Source: a virus
DNA: 24,237 nt
Virus record (IMG/VR): IMGVR_UViG_3300049489_000976
Location: 1-24,237 of that record
Reading direction: 5' to 3' (one strand)
This document shows, piece by piece, positions 13,857 through 21,545 of this stretch. The translations under genes and the position numbers were made by a program. The notes beneath the pieces are model-generated. The model saw only the letters and a list, made by a program, of their open reading frames with translations. It ran no database searches and had not been told where the DNA came from. Numbering within the stretch: the first letter of the stretch is position 1; every line of letters starts with the position of its first letter.

Positions 13857-15383
13857 CTAAGCCGGGTTATTGCCCCGGTCGAAGGCTGTCAGCAGCGCCG
13901 CGCCAATGTTGGTGCTGTTCAGTTGTTCCTTCGCCATCCGCTCTTCTTCCTTGTTCCAATCGCGGCCCCGCTCCTCGCTGGCGGACTGCTTGCTCACAAT
14001 CCCCATTTCACGCTCGGTCTTCAGCCGGTTCACTTCCTCGCCCTCATCATCCGGCAGGGGGTTCATCCAGTGAATTTCGGTCGTGAACTCGCCATAGCCA
14101 CCCAACTCCAGCAGCATCGCGTTGATTTTCACCAACGCCTCGCCATACGTCACGCGCTTTTCGTCGAGTTTCGCCAGAGCCGAGGACGCCAGCACGCGCA
14201 GGCCAAAGTTGGTGATTTGCCCAATCTTGTCCTGCAAGGAGCCGATGTCCAGGCTCCGACCAATCGTCACCATCGCCTGGTAGATTAGCTGCAAAAACGC
14301 AAAGGCGCTTTTCAAGTCGCCTTGCATCTCGACGCTTTGCAACTTGGCGTCTTTTTCGCCGACGGTGAACATCGCGTCAATGGCGGTGTCCTGCACATCG
14401 CTGGCATCAAAGCCTGTGCCAAACAAGCGCGGATGTCCGTGGATATACAAAATCTTGTTGGTGTTCGACGCTACGAAATTCAGCGCATCGTTGAGGCCCG
14501 TCAGGTCTTCTAAGTCGCTTTCCCCATAGTAGCCATCGTCGTTGGGCAGGTTCTGCCAGTCCACAATTGGCGACCACGCCCACGGCCACAGGGCGGGCGC
14601 GTCAACTTCCTGCCATTCCTTCTTGCCCAGATCGCCACGCTGGCCTTCCGCGAACTTGCCAATCCACCACTGGCCCTCATGCAACACGATCAGTTGCCGC
14701 ATCCGCACATCCACTGTGCGATTGCCGGGCGCAGGCTTCTTCTCTTGCCACTCGATGATGTAAGCGTCCAGCACATCATCGTTATCGGCCCGCGTCATGA
14801 CACCAATCAACTCCGGCTTCTGCAACACAATCATCGGCCAGTCGTTGGGGTTGGTCTGGTCACCAACCGGCACAACCTTGATAAACCCATGCCCCGTGAT
14901 GGCAGTCCGCCGCCCAATCTTCTGAATCAACCGCGCCCCCCCGTTTTCACGCCACACCTTCCGCAAGTAGGCTTCCGCTTCGGCCATGCGGGCGGAAAGG
15001 GCTTCGTCTGGTGTACCAGCAACGTCGTCTTCAACGGCCACTTCAGAATCGGTTTTAGGCTGCAACTCGAAATCCAACACATCGACCCGGTTGCGGTCGC
15101 CGAACAACCATGCCACAGAGTCGTTCACGATTCGGCGGCATTGATTAATGACCACGTTGAAATTCTTCTCTTTGGGACGGACTTTCAAAGAAGGCGGATG
15201 ATAGCCTTTGTAATACCGCCGCGCCGCCGCAATCATTTCCAGCCGCGCCTTCTTCTGTTTTTGCCATTCGCCATCATCGGCGCGGGCATTCACGATTTGC
15301 ATGTGAGCGCGCACGCCGTTCATAATTTCGTCCGCCGGGGTCAGTGGGGCCGCCTGGGGGGCCGCTTGGTTTGTTGGCAACAT
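13857..15383 (-). CDS. portal protein, SPP1 gp6-like
   Basis: 508 residues from the ATG at 15383. This start is preferred over an upstream in-frame GTG because AGGAGG lies seven bases before the ATG and directly abuts the GTG. The N-terminal RRYYKGYHPP (family pattern YY.G.H) is followed by NFNVVINQCRRIVNDSVAWLFGDRNRVDV, a clear SPP1-type portal segment. Later come GHGFIKVVPVGD, SDLEDLTGLNDALNFVASNTNKILYIHGHPRLFGTG and a C-terminal helical region with WMNPLPDDEGEEVNRLKTEREMGIVSKQSASEE. The portal forms the dodecameric DNA channel at the capsid vertex and contacts the terminase, encoded just upstream (nine bases away). Confidence 0.93.
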   Translation of the reverse strand: MLPTNQAAPQAAPLTPADEIMNGVRAHMQIVNARADDGEWQKQKKARLEMIAAARRYYKGYHPPSLKVRPKEKNFNVVINQCRRIVNDSVAWLFGDRNRVDVLDFELQPKTDSEVAVEDDVAGTPDEALSARMAEAEAYLRKVWRENGGARLIQKIGRRTAITGHGFIKVVPVGDQTNPNDWPMIVLQKPELIGVMTRADNDDVLDAYIIEWQEKKPAPGNRTVDVRMRQLIVLHEGQWWIGKFAEGQRGDLGKKEWQEVDAPALWPWAWSPIVDWQNLPNDDGYYGESDLEDLTGLNDALNFVASNTNKILYIHGHPRLFGTGFDASDVQDTAIDAMFTVGEKDAKLQSVEMQGDLKSAFAFLQLIYQAMVTIGRSLDIGSLQDKIGQITNFGLRVLASSALAKLDEKRVTYGEALVKINAMLLELGGYGEFTTEIHWMNPLPDDEGEEVNRLKTEREMGIVSKQSASEERGRDWNKEEERMAKEQLNSTNIGAALLTAFDRGNNPA

Positions 15384-15392
15384 GCACACCTC

Positions 15393-16874
15393 CTAAAAGA
15401 ACGGGTTTTCGCCCGCTTGCAACTTCGGTTTCTCTTCCGGCTTCAGCCAGCCAATGATGTACCGCACGCTGTCCAGAAAGTGAAAAGCGTTTTTGTTCTC
15501 AATCTCTTGCGTAATTTCGCCGCTCTTATCACGCTTGCGCCGATATTTGCCAATCTGGTCCAGCGTGCCGGCGAGGTCGTCAAACCACACAATCTCCCCG
15601 CGCCGCATCGCGCCATACACGCGCGTGATGCCCAAATCCACTTCCGAAATCTCCGGCTCGCGCACTGGCAGACCCCCGGCCCGAAACTCTTTGCGCCATT
15701 GGTCTTCGCTTTGGCTTCCGCCCACGCACACCGGCACCATCGGCTCACCTTCCAGCAGAGCCTTCGCATGCTCTTTCCCGGTCTTTCCGCCTTCCAGATA
15801 TTCCCGGTAGGCGTACAGTTTCTTGGTCTCGGGCTCTTCGGCAAAGAACACGCCGGCGGTATGCACACCGCCAAAGTCCAGGCCGAGGTAGCGTTTCCAG
15901 GTTTTCGGAATATCGAAGCGTGGGCATTTATCGCGCCGCGCTTCAAAGCAGTTGTAAATCAGGATGCGCAGCTTGGTCACGCGCCCGCGGTAGAGCATCG
16001 CAAATTCATCCGCCGGCATCGAGGCTTCCCGCGCTTCGTATTCTTCCTTGGGGAAGACCGGATTGACGATGGAGTCGAACTGCACCAGCACTGTGCTGGG
16101 CGTGGTGCTGACGGTGGTTTCAATCTCAGCGCCGTTGTCCAGGGTTTCGACGGTCTTGACACCGCTCTTTTCCGCCGGGTCAATGACTTCGTTTTTCAGC
16201 CACCCGAGGTTATAGAGCGTGGTCGTGATGAGAATGCGGCCCTGGTGCAACGACAAACGCCGCAGCACCGCACGCCAGGCATTGACCTCAAATCCATCCT
16301 GCCCGGCCTCGTCCAGCCAAGCGCCTTTGCCCGTGCCAGACTCCAGCCCGTTCGCCGCCTCGGCCGAGCGCAAGATGATGCGGGCCCACATTGGGTCTTT
16401 GCTCGTCTTCGCCCGGAAGGCCCCCGTCAGCGGGTCGCGCAATTCAATCACCCGGTCTTGGGCCCAATAGCGCCCGATGCCCAAGATGGTCTCGAACGTC
16501 TCCAGCATCGCGGGCAGCATCTTCAATTTGAACAGGTCGAAGGAAGCCGTCACCGCAAAATAGTCTCCACTCCCGCACTGCTCAATCTCATTGAGCAGCC
16601 ACCACGGCCCCCAGGACGTTTTCCCCGATTGCGTCCCCGCCAGCATGGCGACAATGCGTTGCCTGGCGTCAAACGCTATTTGTTGGGGGCGGTGGAATGG
16701 CACGGGCCGCCCATCGAGGCCCATCACATGCCGCGCGGGCCAGGCATCCCGCTTGATTGCCACCACCTGCCGGGCCTGGGCCGCCGCCGCCCGCTCTTGT
16801 TGCAGCTCGGTCAACGCTTTGGCGACGAGCCACTGTGCAATTTGGCTGGGGACGACCGGGGCCGCCATCATCAT
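15393..16874 (-). CDS. terminase large subunit
   Basis: 493 residues. The ATPase domain shows Walker A AMLAGTQSGKTSWGPWW (GTQSGKTS at about 80-87), Walker B KGAWLDEAGQDGF (D188/E189) and a coupling-like ILITTTLYNLGW. The nuclease domain starts at KRYLGLDFGGVHTAGVFF (D333 as first metal ligand) and continues to KNAFHFLDSVRYIIGWL (D468). It cuts concatemeric DNA and pumps it through the portal. The start is the first of three consecutive ATGs and overlaps the small terminase stop as ATGA, implying coupling. Length and domain order are normal for siphophage large terminases. No inteins or gaps are seen. Confidence 0.95.
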   Translation of the reverse strand: MMMAAPVVPSQIAQWLVAKALTELQQERAAAAQARQVVAIKRDAWPARHVMGLDGRPVPFHRPQQIAFDARQRIVAMLAGTQSGKTSWGPWWLLNEIEQCGSGDYFAVTASFDLFKLKMLPAMLETFETILGIGRYWAQDRVIELRDPLTGAFRAKTSKDPMWARIILRSAEAANGLESGTGKGAWLDEAGQDGFEVNAWRAVLRRLSLHQGRILITTTLYNLGWLKNEVIDPAEKSGVKTVETLDNGAEIETTVSTTPSTVLVQFDSIVNPVFPKEEYEAREASMPADEFAMLYRGRVTKLRILIYNCFEARRDKCPRFDIPKTWKRYLGLDFGGVHTAGVFFAEEPETKKLYAYREYLEGGKTGKEHAKALLEGEPMVPVCVGGSQSEDQWRKEFRAGGLPVREPEISEVDLGITRVYGAMRRGEIVWFDDLAGTLDQIGKYRRKRDKSGEITQEIENKNAFHFLDSVRYIIGWLKPEEKPKLQAGENPFF

Positions 16875-17500
16875 GCCGTGGGGTATCCGGGCGGCGTGGG
16901 GGGGGCGGCCTGTGATGCCACCCGCGCCACCTCCGCCTTAATCTTTTCGTACAACGCTTGAAGCGTCTCAGGGGCCAGGCCCGCTTGCTTCGCCATTTCG
17001 GTGAGGTCCAAATCCATTGCCACCGACTCGGTGGGGTTGCCCGTGGCCAGGCGCCCCAGTTTGCTGGCCGCTTCCATCAATTTCGCCGCGTCGGCCATGC
17101 CCCACTTGGTGGGGAGGATGGTCACAGTTTGTTTGCCGTCTTGCTCCTCGCGGGTGGTCTTGGCCAGCGGGAAGACCAGCATTTGCTGGGCTTTCTCTAA
17201 GAGTTTGGCGTGCGCCTCCCACTCCTGCCGTCGCAGTTCGCGGTAACGCTTTTCCCATGCGGCCTCGTCTTGGCGGGATTTGTATTCATCCCACGCTTGC
17301 GCCCGCTCAACCCAATTCCACTCGTGGGCTGTATCCAACCATACCCGTGGCAGGCTGGACGTTTTCTCTTTACCGAGGGCGGCGCGTTCTTTGTTGTAGG
17401 CGGCCAGATAGGACCGGCGCGGGCCCATCCGCCGGAATGCCTCGAAGCGCCGAAACCACAGGTTCGGCTCTTTGTCGCGCCGCTGCCAAATTTCTTCCAT
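16871..17500 (-). CDS. terminase small subunit
   Basis: 209 residues beginning MEEIWQRRDKEPNLWFRRFE. The first about 75 residues (YLAAYNKERAALGKEK, then W.D.A.EWNWVERAQAWDEY) follow the pattern of small terminases in which an N-terminal helix-turn-helix recognises the packaging site. A charged helical middle (RQDEAAWEKRYRELRRQEW) should mediate oligomerisation, and a Pro/Ala-rich tail (about 180-209) may contact the large subunit. It lies directly before, and overlaps by four bases, the large terminase gene. The 13-base gap to the upstream dehydrogenase holds a GAGG ribosome-binding site. The assignment is by position and N-terminal pattern. Confidence 0.82.
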   Translation of the reverse strand: MEEIWQRRDKEPNLWFRRFEAFRRMGPRRSYLAAYNKERAALGKEKTSSLPRVWLDTAHEWNWVERAQAWDEYKSRQDEAAWEKRYRELRRQEWEAHAKLLEKAQQMLVFPLAKTTREEQDGKQTVTILPTKWGMADAAKLMEAASKLGRLATGNPTESVAMDLDLTEMAKQAGLAPETLQALYEKIKAEVARVASQAAPPTPPGYPTA

Positions 17501-17513
17501 TCGCCTCGCCCGC

Positions 17514-18749
17514 CTACGTAATCCGAATCACATTTGGCCCCGGAATCGCCACATGGGCCAGGTCTACCAGCAAAACGTCGGGCGGCAGCACCCCCGCTTC
17601 AAGCAGAGGCACCGCATCACGGTTCGCCAGCACCACTACGTCGCAGTCCTGCAATGCCGCCGCGTTAGGACGGTCTTGTTCAACAACTTCGACATCGTAC
17701 TTGCGCAACTGCATCGCCAATTCAATTGTCGCGCTGTTGCGGAAATCGCCAGTGCCTGCCTTGTGGGCCAACCCAACAACGCCAACTTTGCCGAGTTTTG
17801 AATTTCGTTGGCGCCGTGATAGGTGGGCTGTAATCGTTTGCCGTGTGACTTCAATCAGGTTTTCGTTGCTCCAATAAATAGCGCGCAACAACGCCAGCCC
17901 CCCCACTTCGTACTCTTCGCCAATCGCCAATAATGCCAACACATCTTTGGGGAGACACGACCCGCCAAACGCCCATCCCGGCTTCAGATAGGCAGACGAG
18001 ATATTCAATTGCTTGTCTTCCGCCAGCAGTTCCATCACCGCATCACTGTCAGCCCCCACCGCTTGGCACAGCCGCCCAATTTCATTGGCAAAATCAATCT
18101 TCAGCGCGTGCCAGGCATTGCAGGCCAGTTTCAGCATTTCTGCATTTTTCAGCGTGGTGACATGGGTATGCGCCCGCACGTTGCGGTACAGCTCTGCTAA
18201 TCGCTGCTCCGTGGCCGCATTCGCCGCCCCAGGGTTGCGCCCAATCACGGTAAAGGGTGGTTGGTAATAATCCTGCACTGCGCTCCCCTCGCGCAGAAAC
18301 TCCGGGTTAAACACCACGCCGAAGTCCTCACCCGCGCGCATCTGTGCGCGCTCGATGTAAGTGATGAGCACTTCGTTTGTTGTGCCCGGCTCGACCGTGC
18401 TCTTGATGACCACACCCTGGCCGCGCTTGATGCACTTGCCAATTTCCTCGCACGCCAAAATCAATTGGGTGAGGTCCAGACCACCATCCAGCAGGCTTGG
18501 TGTGCCCACGCACACAAACACCAATTCGGCCCCATCCATCGCCGCAGCCACATCAGCCCCAATGGACAGCCGCGCCACCGACTCTTTCAGCCGCGCCTGC
18601 ACTGCCCGCTCCAGCGGCCACTCTCCCGCCTGCACTAATGCCGCGCGCGCAGCATCCCGCTCGACCGCCGCGACCTCGTGGCCTTCGCTTGCCAAGCACG
18701 CCGCCAGCGTGGCCCCCACATACCCCAGCCCAATCACTGCTACGCGCAT
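17514..18749 (-). CDS. UDP-glucose/GDP-mannose 6-dehydrogenase family protein
   Basis: 411 residues from the ATG at 18749, which starts the NAD-binding MRVAVIGLGYVGATLAACLA (GLGYVG); longer in-frame extensions overlap another gene. Family motifs in order are ELVFVCVGTPS (75-85), VIKSTVEPGTTNEV (114-127), FNPEFLREGSA (147-157), LKNAEMLKLACNAWHALKIDFANEIG (200-225; K207 a catalytic-type Lys), FGGSCLPKD (261-269; nucleophile C265) and VGVVGLAHKAGTGDFRNS (322-339). All key residues are present, so it should be active. It would oxidise a nucleotide sugar twice with NAD to the uronic acid form. CNAWHALK..FANEIG resembles GDP-mannose dehydrogenases somewhat more than UDP-glucose ones, so the substrate is open. 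Such an enzyme directly before the terminase genes is unusual. Confidence 0.92.
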   Translation of the reverse strand: MRVAVIGLGYVGATLAACLASEGHEVAAVERDAARAALVQAGEWPLERAVQARLKESVARLSIGADVAAAMDGAELVFVCVGTPSLLDGGLDLTQLILACEEIGKCIKRGQGVVIKSTVEPGTTNEVLITYIERAQMRAGEDFGVVFNPEFLREGSAVQDYYQPPFTVIGRNPGAANAATEQRLAELYRNVRAHTHVTTLKNAEMLKLACNAWHALKIDFANEIGRLCQAVGADSDAVMELLAEDKQLNISSAYLKPGWAFGGSCLPKDVLALLAIGEEYEVGGLALLRAIYWSNENLIEVTRQTITAHLSRRQRNSKLGKVGVVGLAHKAGTGDFRNSATIELAMQLRKYDVEVVEQDRPNAAALQDCDVVVLANRDAVPLLEAGVLPPDVLLVDLAHVAIPGPNVIRIT

Positions 18750-19213
18750 TTCGGCACCCCCGTCACCTCCGTCACCGACGGCTTGCCGCCCGCAGTCGCA
18801 TCGGCGGTGGCCCGGCGCAACTGCACCCGCAATGCTTCGGCGGTTTCTTCCAAATGCGCCGCATAACGGGCCAGTGCGTTCACCGTGGCGTGTTGCCCCG
18901 CCAGCGCCCGCCGCAGCGCCGCTTGCTCCATGGCGTTCGATTCCAATTCTGCCATGTGGGGGCAGAGTGGTTTGGGCTGCACAAACTCCAGCATTTTGTC
19001 CAGCCATTGCTGCGGCGTCATCTCGTAGTTGCAGCCATCCGGGAAGGCCCGCTCCATCATCGCAAAGGCCACCGTCTGCCACGTCACGCCAATTTGTTTT
19101 TGACCAGTGTCCATCGGCTCCTCCACTTGAACGGCTTTGCGCCGCGCTACATCACCACACCCACGGCACGGCGGCGCTTTCGTTGGGTCGCCGCGCCAGC
19201 ACGCACAGGTCAT
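18740..19213 (-). CDS. hypothetical protein with N-terminal zinc-knuckle
   Basis: 157 residues beginning MTCACWRGDPTKAPPCRGCG. The start is set by an ATGA overlap with the upstream small gene. C3, C5, C16 and C19 could form a small zinc site. The rest is helical: WQTVAFAMMERAFPDGCNYEMTPQQWLDKMLEF and a C-terminal ALRRALAGQHATVNALARYAAHLEETAEALRVQL coiled-coil-like segment. I do not recognise it. It overlaps the dehydrogenase start by ten bases. An inner start at Met34 would remove the Cys motif but lacks the overlap signature. Confidence 0.65.
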   Translation of the reverse strand: MTCACWRGDPTKAPPCRGCGDVARRKAVQVEEPMDTGQKQIGVTWQTVAFAMMERAFPDGCNYEMTPQQWLDKMLEFVQPKPLCPHMAELESNAMEQAALRRALAGQHATVNALARYAAHLEETAEALRVQLRRATADATAGGKPSVTEVTGVPKCA

Positions 19214-19425
19214 TTTGGCCTGCCGTATTTGTCAAGAAAGTCAGTCGGATTTGCAAAGATCGCCGCCATGTATCGCTCGGGCAGTGTCATCCCAGCAAAC
19301 GATGCTGCTTGTTCGGCTTCGGCTTTTAACCGCGCTTGGTCGGATTCCAATTGCGCTTGAGCAACACGCTCTTTAGCCCGCAATTTGCGTTCTTTCTTGC
19401 GTTGACCCGCTGTCTTTTTCATCAC
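19210..19425 (-). CDS. small charged hypothetical protein
   Basis: 71 residues beginning MMKKTAGQRKKERKLRAKER. The first about 45 residues are a Lys/Arg/Glu/Gln-rich helix and could form a coiled coil or bind nucleic acid. The end (GMTLPERYMAAIFANPTDFLDKYGRPK) is ordered-looking. Both ends overlap neighbours as ATGA, which strongly supports it being translated in the operon. I do not recognise the family. Confidence 0.6.
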   Translation of the reverse strand: MMKKTAGQRKKERKLRAKERVAQAQLESDQARLKAEAEQAASFAGMTLPERYMAAIFANPTDFLDKYGRPK

Positions 19426-19910
19426 TGCACCTGGCCTAGGCGCTCAACTCGCCACGACTCATAACAATCTCGGTGAAACACGTCTTTCTCGCCACGAAAC
19501 CACTGCGGCCCAGTTGAATGCCAACTATTGGAGACTGGTGAATATCCCCATGGAAGCCGCTTGCCACAATGCGCGCACCGGCTAAATAAGAACCGCTTCA
19601 AATCCAGCAAGAAAGGCACTTGAATTTTCCAGTGGTGAATGTGCCAGCGTGGATGTTTCCACCACGGGCGCGACGACAATTTATGCCGCCACTGCCACCA
19701 AACAAAATCAATCACCCGCTTGGTCTCAGGTGCCAGATTTTCGTATTCATCTACGGCACCGCGATACCAGCCGTTTTCTTTGGTTTTGGAAAGGCCAAAC
19801 CAGTCGCACGAGTCTTTGTCGCCTTTCACTTCCGGGTCAACGTGCCAAATCCGAAACAGTTCACGGCCAAAAATCTCCGCCCGGAAAGCCAGCGTCATTG
19901 GGTCATGCAT
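19422..19910 (-). CDS. conserved-type phage hypothetical protein with C-terminal zinc site
   Basis: 162 residues beginning MHDPMTLAFRAEIFGRELFR. It is rich in Trp and His: DSCDWFGLSKTKENGWYRG (33-51), VWWQWRHKLSSRPWWKHPRW (70-89). A C-terminal CAHCGKRLPWGYSPVSNSW (112-130) and VFHRDC (144-149) suggest a zinc-binding CxxC...HxxC unit, as in small treble-clef domains. The start overlaps the HNH stop by eight bases. I cannot name a function. Its place after an HNH endonuclease and its zinc site would fit a nucleic-acid role, which is only an inference. Confidence 0.7.
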   Translation of the reverse strand: MHDPMTLAFRAEIFGRELFRIWHVDPEVKGDKDSCDWFGLSKTKENGWYRGAVDEYENLAPETKRVIDFVWWQWRHKLSSRPWWKHPRWHIHHWKIQVPFLLDLKRFLFSRCAHCGKRLPWGYSPVSNSWHSTGPQWFRGEKDVFHRDCYESWRVERLGQVQ

Positions 19911-20274
19911 GTCTTGCTCCTCGAAACGTCGTCACCACCCACACCACCACCGCGTTCACGAAATCCACCACGGCCCGCGCCTTCTGCCGCGCCGTAATTG
20001 CCAGGTGGCACCAGTGGCACAGGCAAATCAAGTCGCCTGGTGCCTCATCGCCAAATCGTTCATACGTCCGGTGATGGGCTTCCAAGCGCCTATCACCATT
20101 GCACGCTTGGCACCGGTAACCAGCCCGCTTCAAACACGCGGCCCGCTTCATCGCCCAACCCACTGAGCGCAGATATTGGGTGTAATTAATCCATTGCACT
20201 GGGCCTTCAGCCTTTGCAGTGTGCGCCTTGGGCCGGCTGTTCGCCGTTGCTTTACGCTTGCCGACGGTCCACAT
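19903..20274 (-). CDS. HNH endonuclease
   Basis: 123 residues. The HNH core runs from KRAGYRCQACNGDRRLEAHHRTYERFGDEAPGDLICLCHWCHLAI (49-93). C55/C58 and C86/C89 form the structural zinc site, H67/H68 carry the first catalytic His, and H90 completes the motif. The basic N-terminus is GKRKATANSRPKAH. HNH proteins next to terminase genes in many cos-type phages stimulate specific terminase cutting (HK97 gp74 type). Here it lies four genes upstream of the small terminase, so the same role is possible but less certain; a homing or free nuclease is the alternative. It overlaps the upstream glycosyltransferase by 23 bases. Confidence 0.9.
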   Translation of the reverse strand: MWTVGKRKATANSRPKAHTAKAEGPVQWINYTQYLRSVGWAMKRAACLKRAGYRCQACNGDRRLEAHHRTYERFGDEAPGDLICLCHWCHLAITARQKARAVVDFVNAVVVWVVTTFRGARHA

Positions 20275-20977
20275 TGACCACCAACCTCACTGTCGTTGCG
20301 GCGGGCTTCACGCTCAGGCACTCCCCCCACTTGGCCCGCAGGTAGGCCAGTTCTTTGTCGTTGCGCTCCTGGCTGCGCGTCGCCGCATTCCCGCCTCGGT
20401 AGGTGAAGCGCGGGCGGTGGATAAACGAAAAGCGCCGGTCGCACACGATGGTCCGATATTTGCGCTGGCATTGCAGGCAAAAATCAATATCGGCCCGGAT
20501 GCGCAGGTTGTCATCAAAGCGCAGGCCCCGCCCGATAATCCCCATCGCCGCCCCCACCCAGCCGCTAAAGCCCAAGGGGTCTTGGGGGCGAAACTTCCGC
20601 ACATCGCCGCCCGTCTGGTCGAAGCCAAACACCGGCGTCCCCAGCCCGCGCGCAATCAGCTCTGCGTTGCCCAGAAACTCCATAATCATCTGCGGGTCGC
20701 GGATGCTGTGGCTCTTGGTGGGGTGGCCGATGGGGGAGCGCACGTTGTAAACGTCGTCATCCACGAGGAACAGCGTCTCGTCGGGCACGTTGTCCAAAAT
20801 CCAGTTTTTCAACGGCCCGATGCCGCCCACGTTCATCGGGTGCGCCAGCAGTTCCACGCCCAGGGCGCGGTATTGCTGCACCTGGTCTTCGCGCACCACC
20901 ACCAACGCATTGGGGAACAGCGTCAGCGCGGTGCGGCAGTCTTCGACTCGGTCTTTGCTGGGGATGACGACGCGCAT
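20252..20977 (-). CDS. GT-A glycosyltransferase, resembling TET-associated glycosyltransferases
   Basis: 241 residues beginning MRVVIPSKDRVEDCRTALTL. The VVIPSKDR start, ALVVVREDQVQQYRALGVEL, the GGIGPLKNWILDN block and the metal-binding LFLVDDDVYNVR (D73-D75) define a GT-A fold. A late FTYRGGNAATRSQERNDKELAYLRAKWG segment resembles the TAGT-type phage glycosyltransferases that act on 5-hydroxymethylated cytosine in DNA. No TET-like dioxygenase is visible in this window, so the DNA-modifying role is an inference from family resemblance. An alternative is a general family-2-like transferase. It precedes the HNH gene and is not adjacent to the GT4 cassette. Confidence 0.78.
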   Translation of the reverse strand: MRVVIPSKDRVEDCRTALTLFPNALVVVREDQVQQYRALGVELLAHPMNVGGIGPLKNWILDNVPDETLFLVDDDVYNVRSPIGHPTKSHSIRDPQMIMEFLGNAELIARGLGTPVFGFDQTGGDVRKFRPQDPLGFSGWVGAAMGIIGRGLRFDDNLRIRADIDFCLQCQRKYRTIVCDRRFSFIHRPRFTYRGGNAATRSQERNDKELAYLRAKWGECLSVKPAATTVRLVVNVDRRQA

Positions 20978-20981
20978 TGGC

Positions 20982-21374
20982 TCAACCTGTTTTGGCTACT
21001 GGGGAATCAACGACTTCGTAAACCCGGATGCCATTCGAGAAATACAGCCGCCGCCCGCAAGCGCACTTGCGTGCCATATCTCGATAAATACCCAAGATGA
21101 ACTCCCAAGCAGGATATTCAGCACCACAAACGCACACGGTCAAAGGCAACATTTCATCATCGTTGTTTTCAAAACTGACCAGCTGCGTAACGTCTTTGTC
21201 CCGGTTTTCGCTTTGAGCGGCCAACGCTTGTAGATGCAAACAATCGGGGTCATGGCTTTCGCCCCAAGCCGAAGCTGCATCACAGAAGACGCATCTGCTA
21301 ATTTCATTGATGGCGTCCCACTTTGTGGGTGATGCAGCCGCCCAGTTCAGGAGTTTTTCGAGAAATTCATTCAT
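20982..21374 (-). CDS. hypothetical Cys-rich (zinc-ribbon-like) protein
   Basis: 130 residues beginning MNEFLEKLLNWAAASPTKWD. Cys pairs at C28/C31 with H41, C45 and H47, then C81/C83 and C104/C106, suggest two zinc sites: CVFCDAAS..GESHDPDCLH resembles a small phage zinc motif, and CVCGAEYPAWEF...ARKCACGRRLYF a zinc ribbon. There is no clear Shine-Dalgarno. It ends four bases before the GT-A gene and starts beside the plus-strand structured element. I do not recognise a function. Confidence 0.65.
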   Translation of the reverse strand: MNEFLEKLLNWAAASPTKWDAINEISRCVFCDAASAWGESHDPDCLHLQALAAQSENRDKDVTQLVSFENNDDEMLPLTVCVCGAEYPAWEFILGIYRDMARKCACGRRLYFSNGIRVYEVVDSPVAKTG

Positions 21375-21389
21375 AGCAAAAGCAGAACA

Positions 21390-21541
21390 CTGAAACCGTG
21401 ATGGGGAACCGTGCTGCGCTCCCGACCTTTGGCGGGCCTAGGAACCCCGCTACTCGGCGCACAGGGCGTGAGCCCCGCCGCTGTGGAGGTGGCGCATAAC
21501 GCCACCCCTACCGCTTACTGTGTCTTAGCCTTCGGCTGAGC
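21390..21541 (+). ncRNA. candidate structured RNA element (multi-hairpin, possibly HEARO/omega-RNA-like)
   Basis: The 171-base gap between two minus-strand genes folds well as plus-strand RNA. Stems include CCCG..CC/GG..CGGG with a TTT loop (21421-21436), or alternatively GCGGG/CCCGC (21432-21450). CGGCG-[CACA]-GGGC closes on GCCC-CGCCG with a GUGA (GNRA) tetraloop (21455-21480). A 7-bp GGTGGCG/CGCCACC has a CATAA loop (21489-21507), and CUUAGCC/GGCUGAG needs a G-U pair (21524-21540). The GNRA loop and the G-U pair both favour the plus strand. It begins near GTGATG. The compact GC-rich architecture reminds me of mobile IscB/IsrB-associated (HEARO) RNAs, but I cannot confirm the family, and no HNH-type IscB gene is adjacent. 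Confidence 0.5.
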
Positions 21542-21545
21542 CACA

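Noticed and set aside
14679-16961. 760-codon open frame on the plus strand
   Set aside because: It lies opposite the portal and large terminase genes, which have clear motifs. Its His/Arg/Pro-rich translation is the usual shadow of GC-rich genes.
17514-19082. Longer 522-codon version of the dehydrogenase
   Set aside because: The first 111 codons are Gly/Ala/Arg-rich and overlap the upstream gene in another frame. The Rossmann motif starts exactly at the ATG at 18749.
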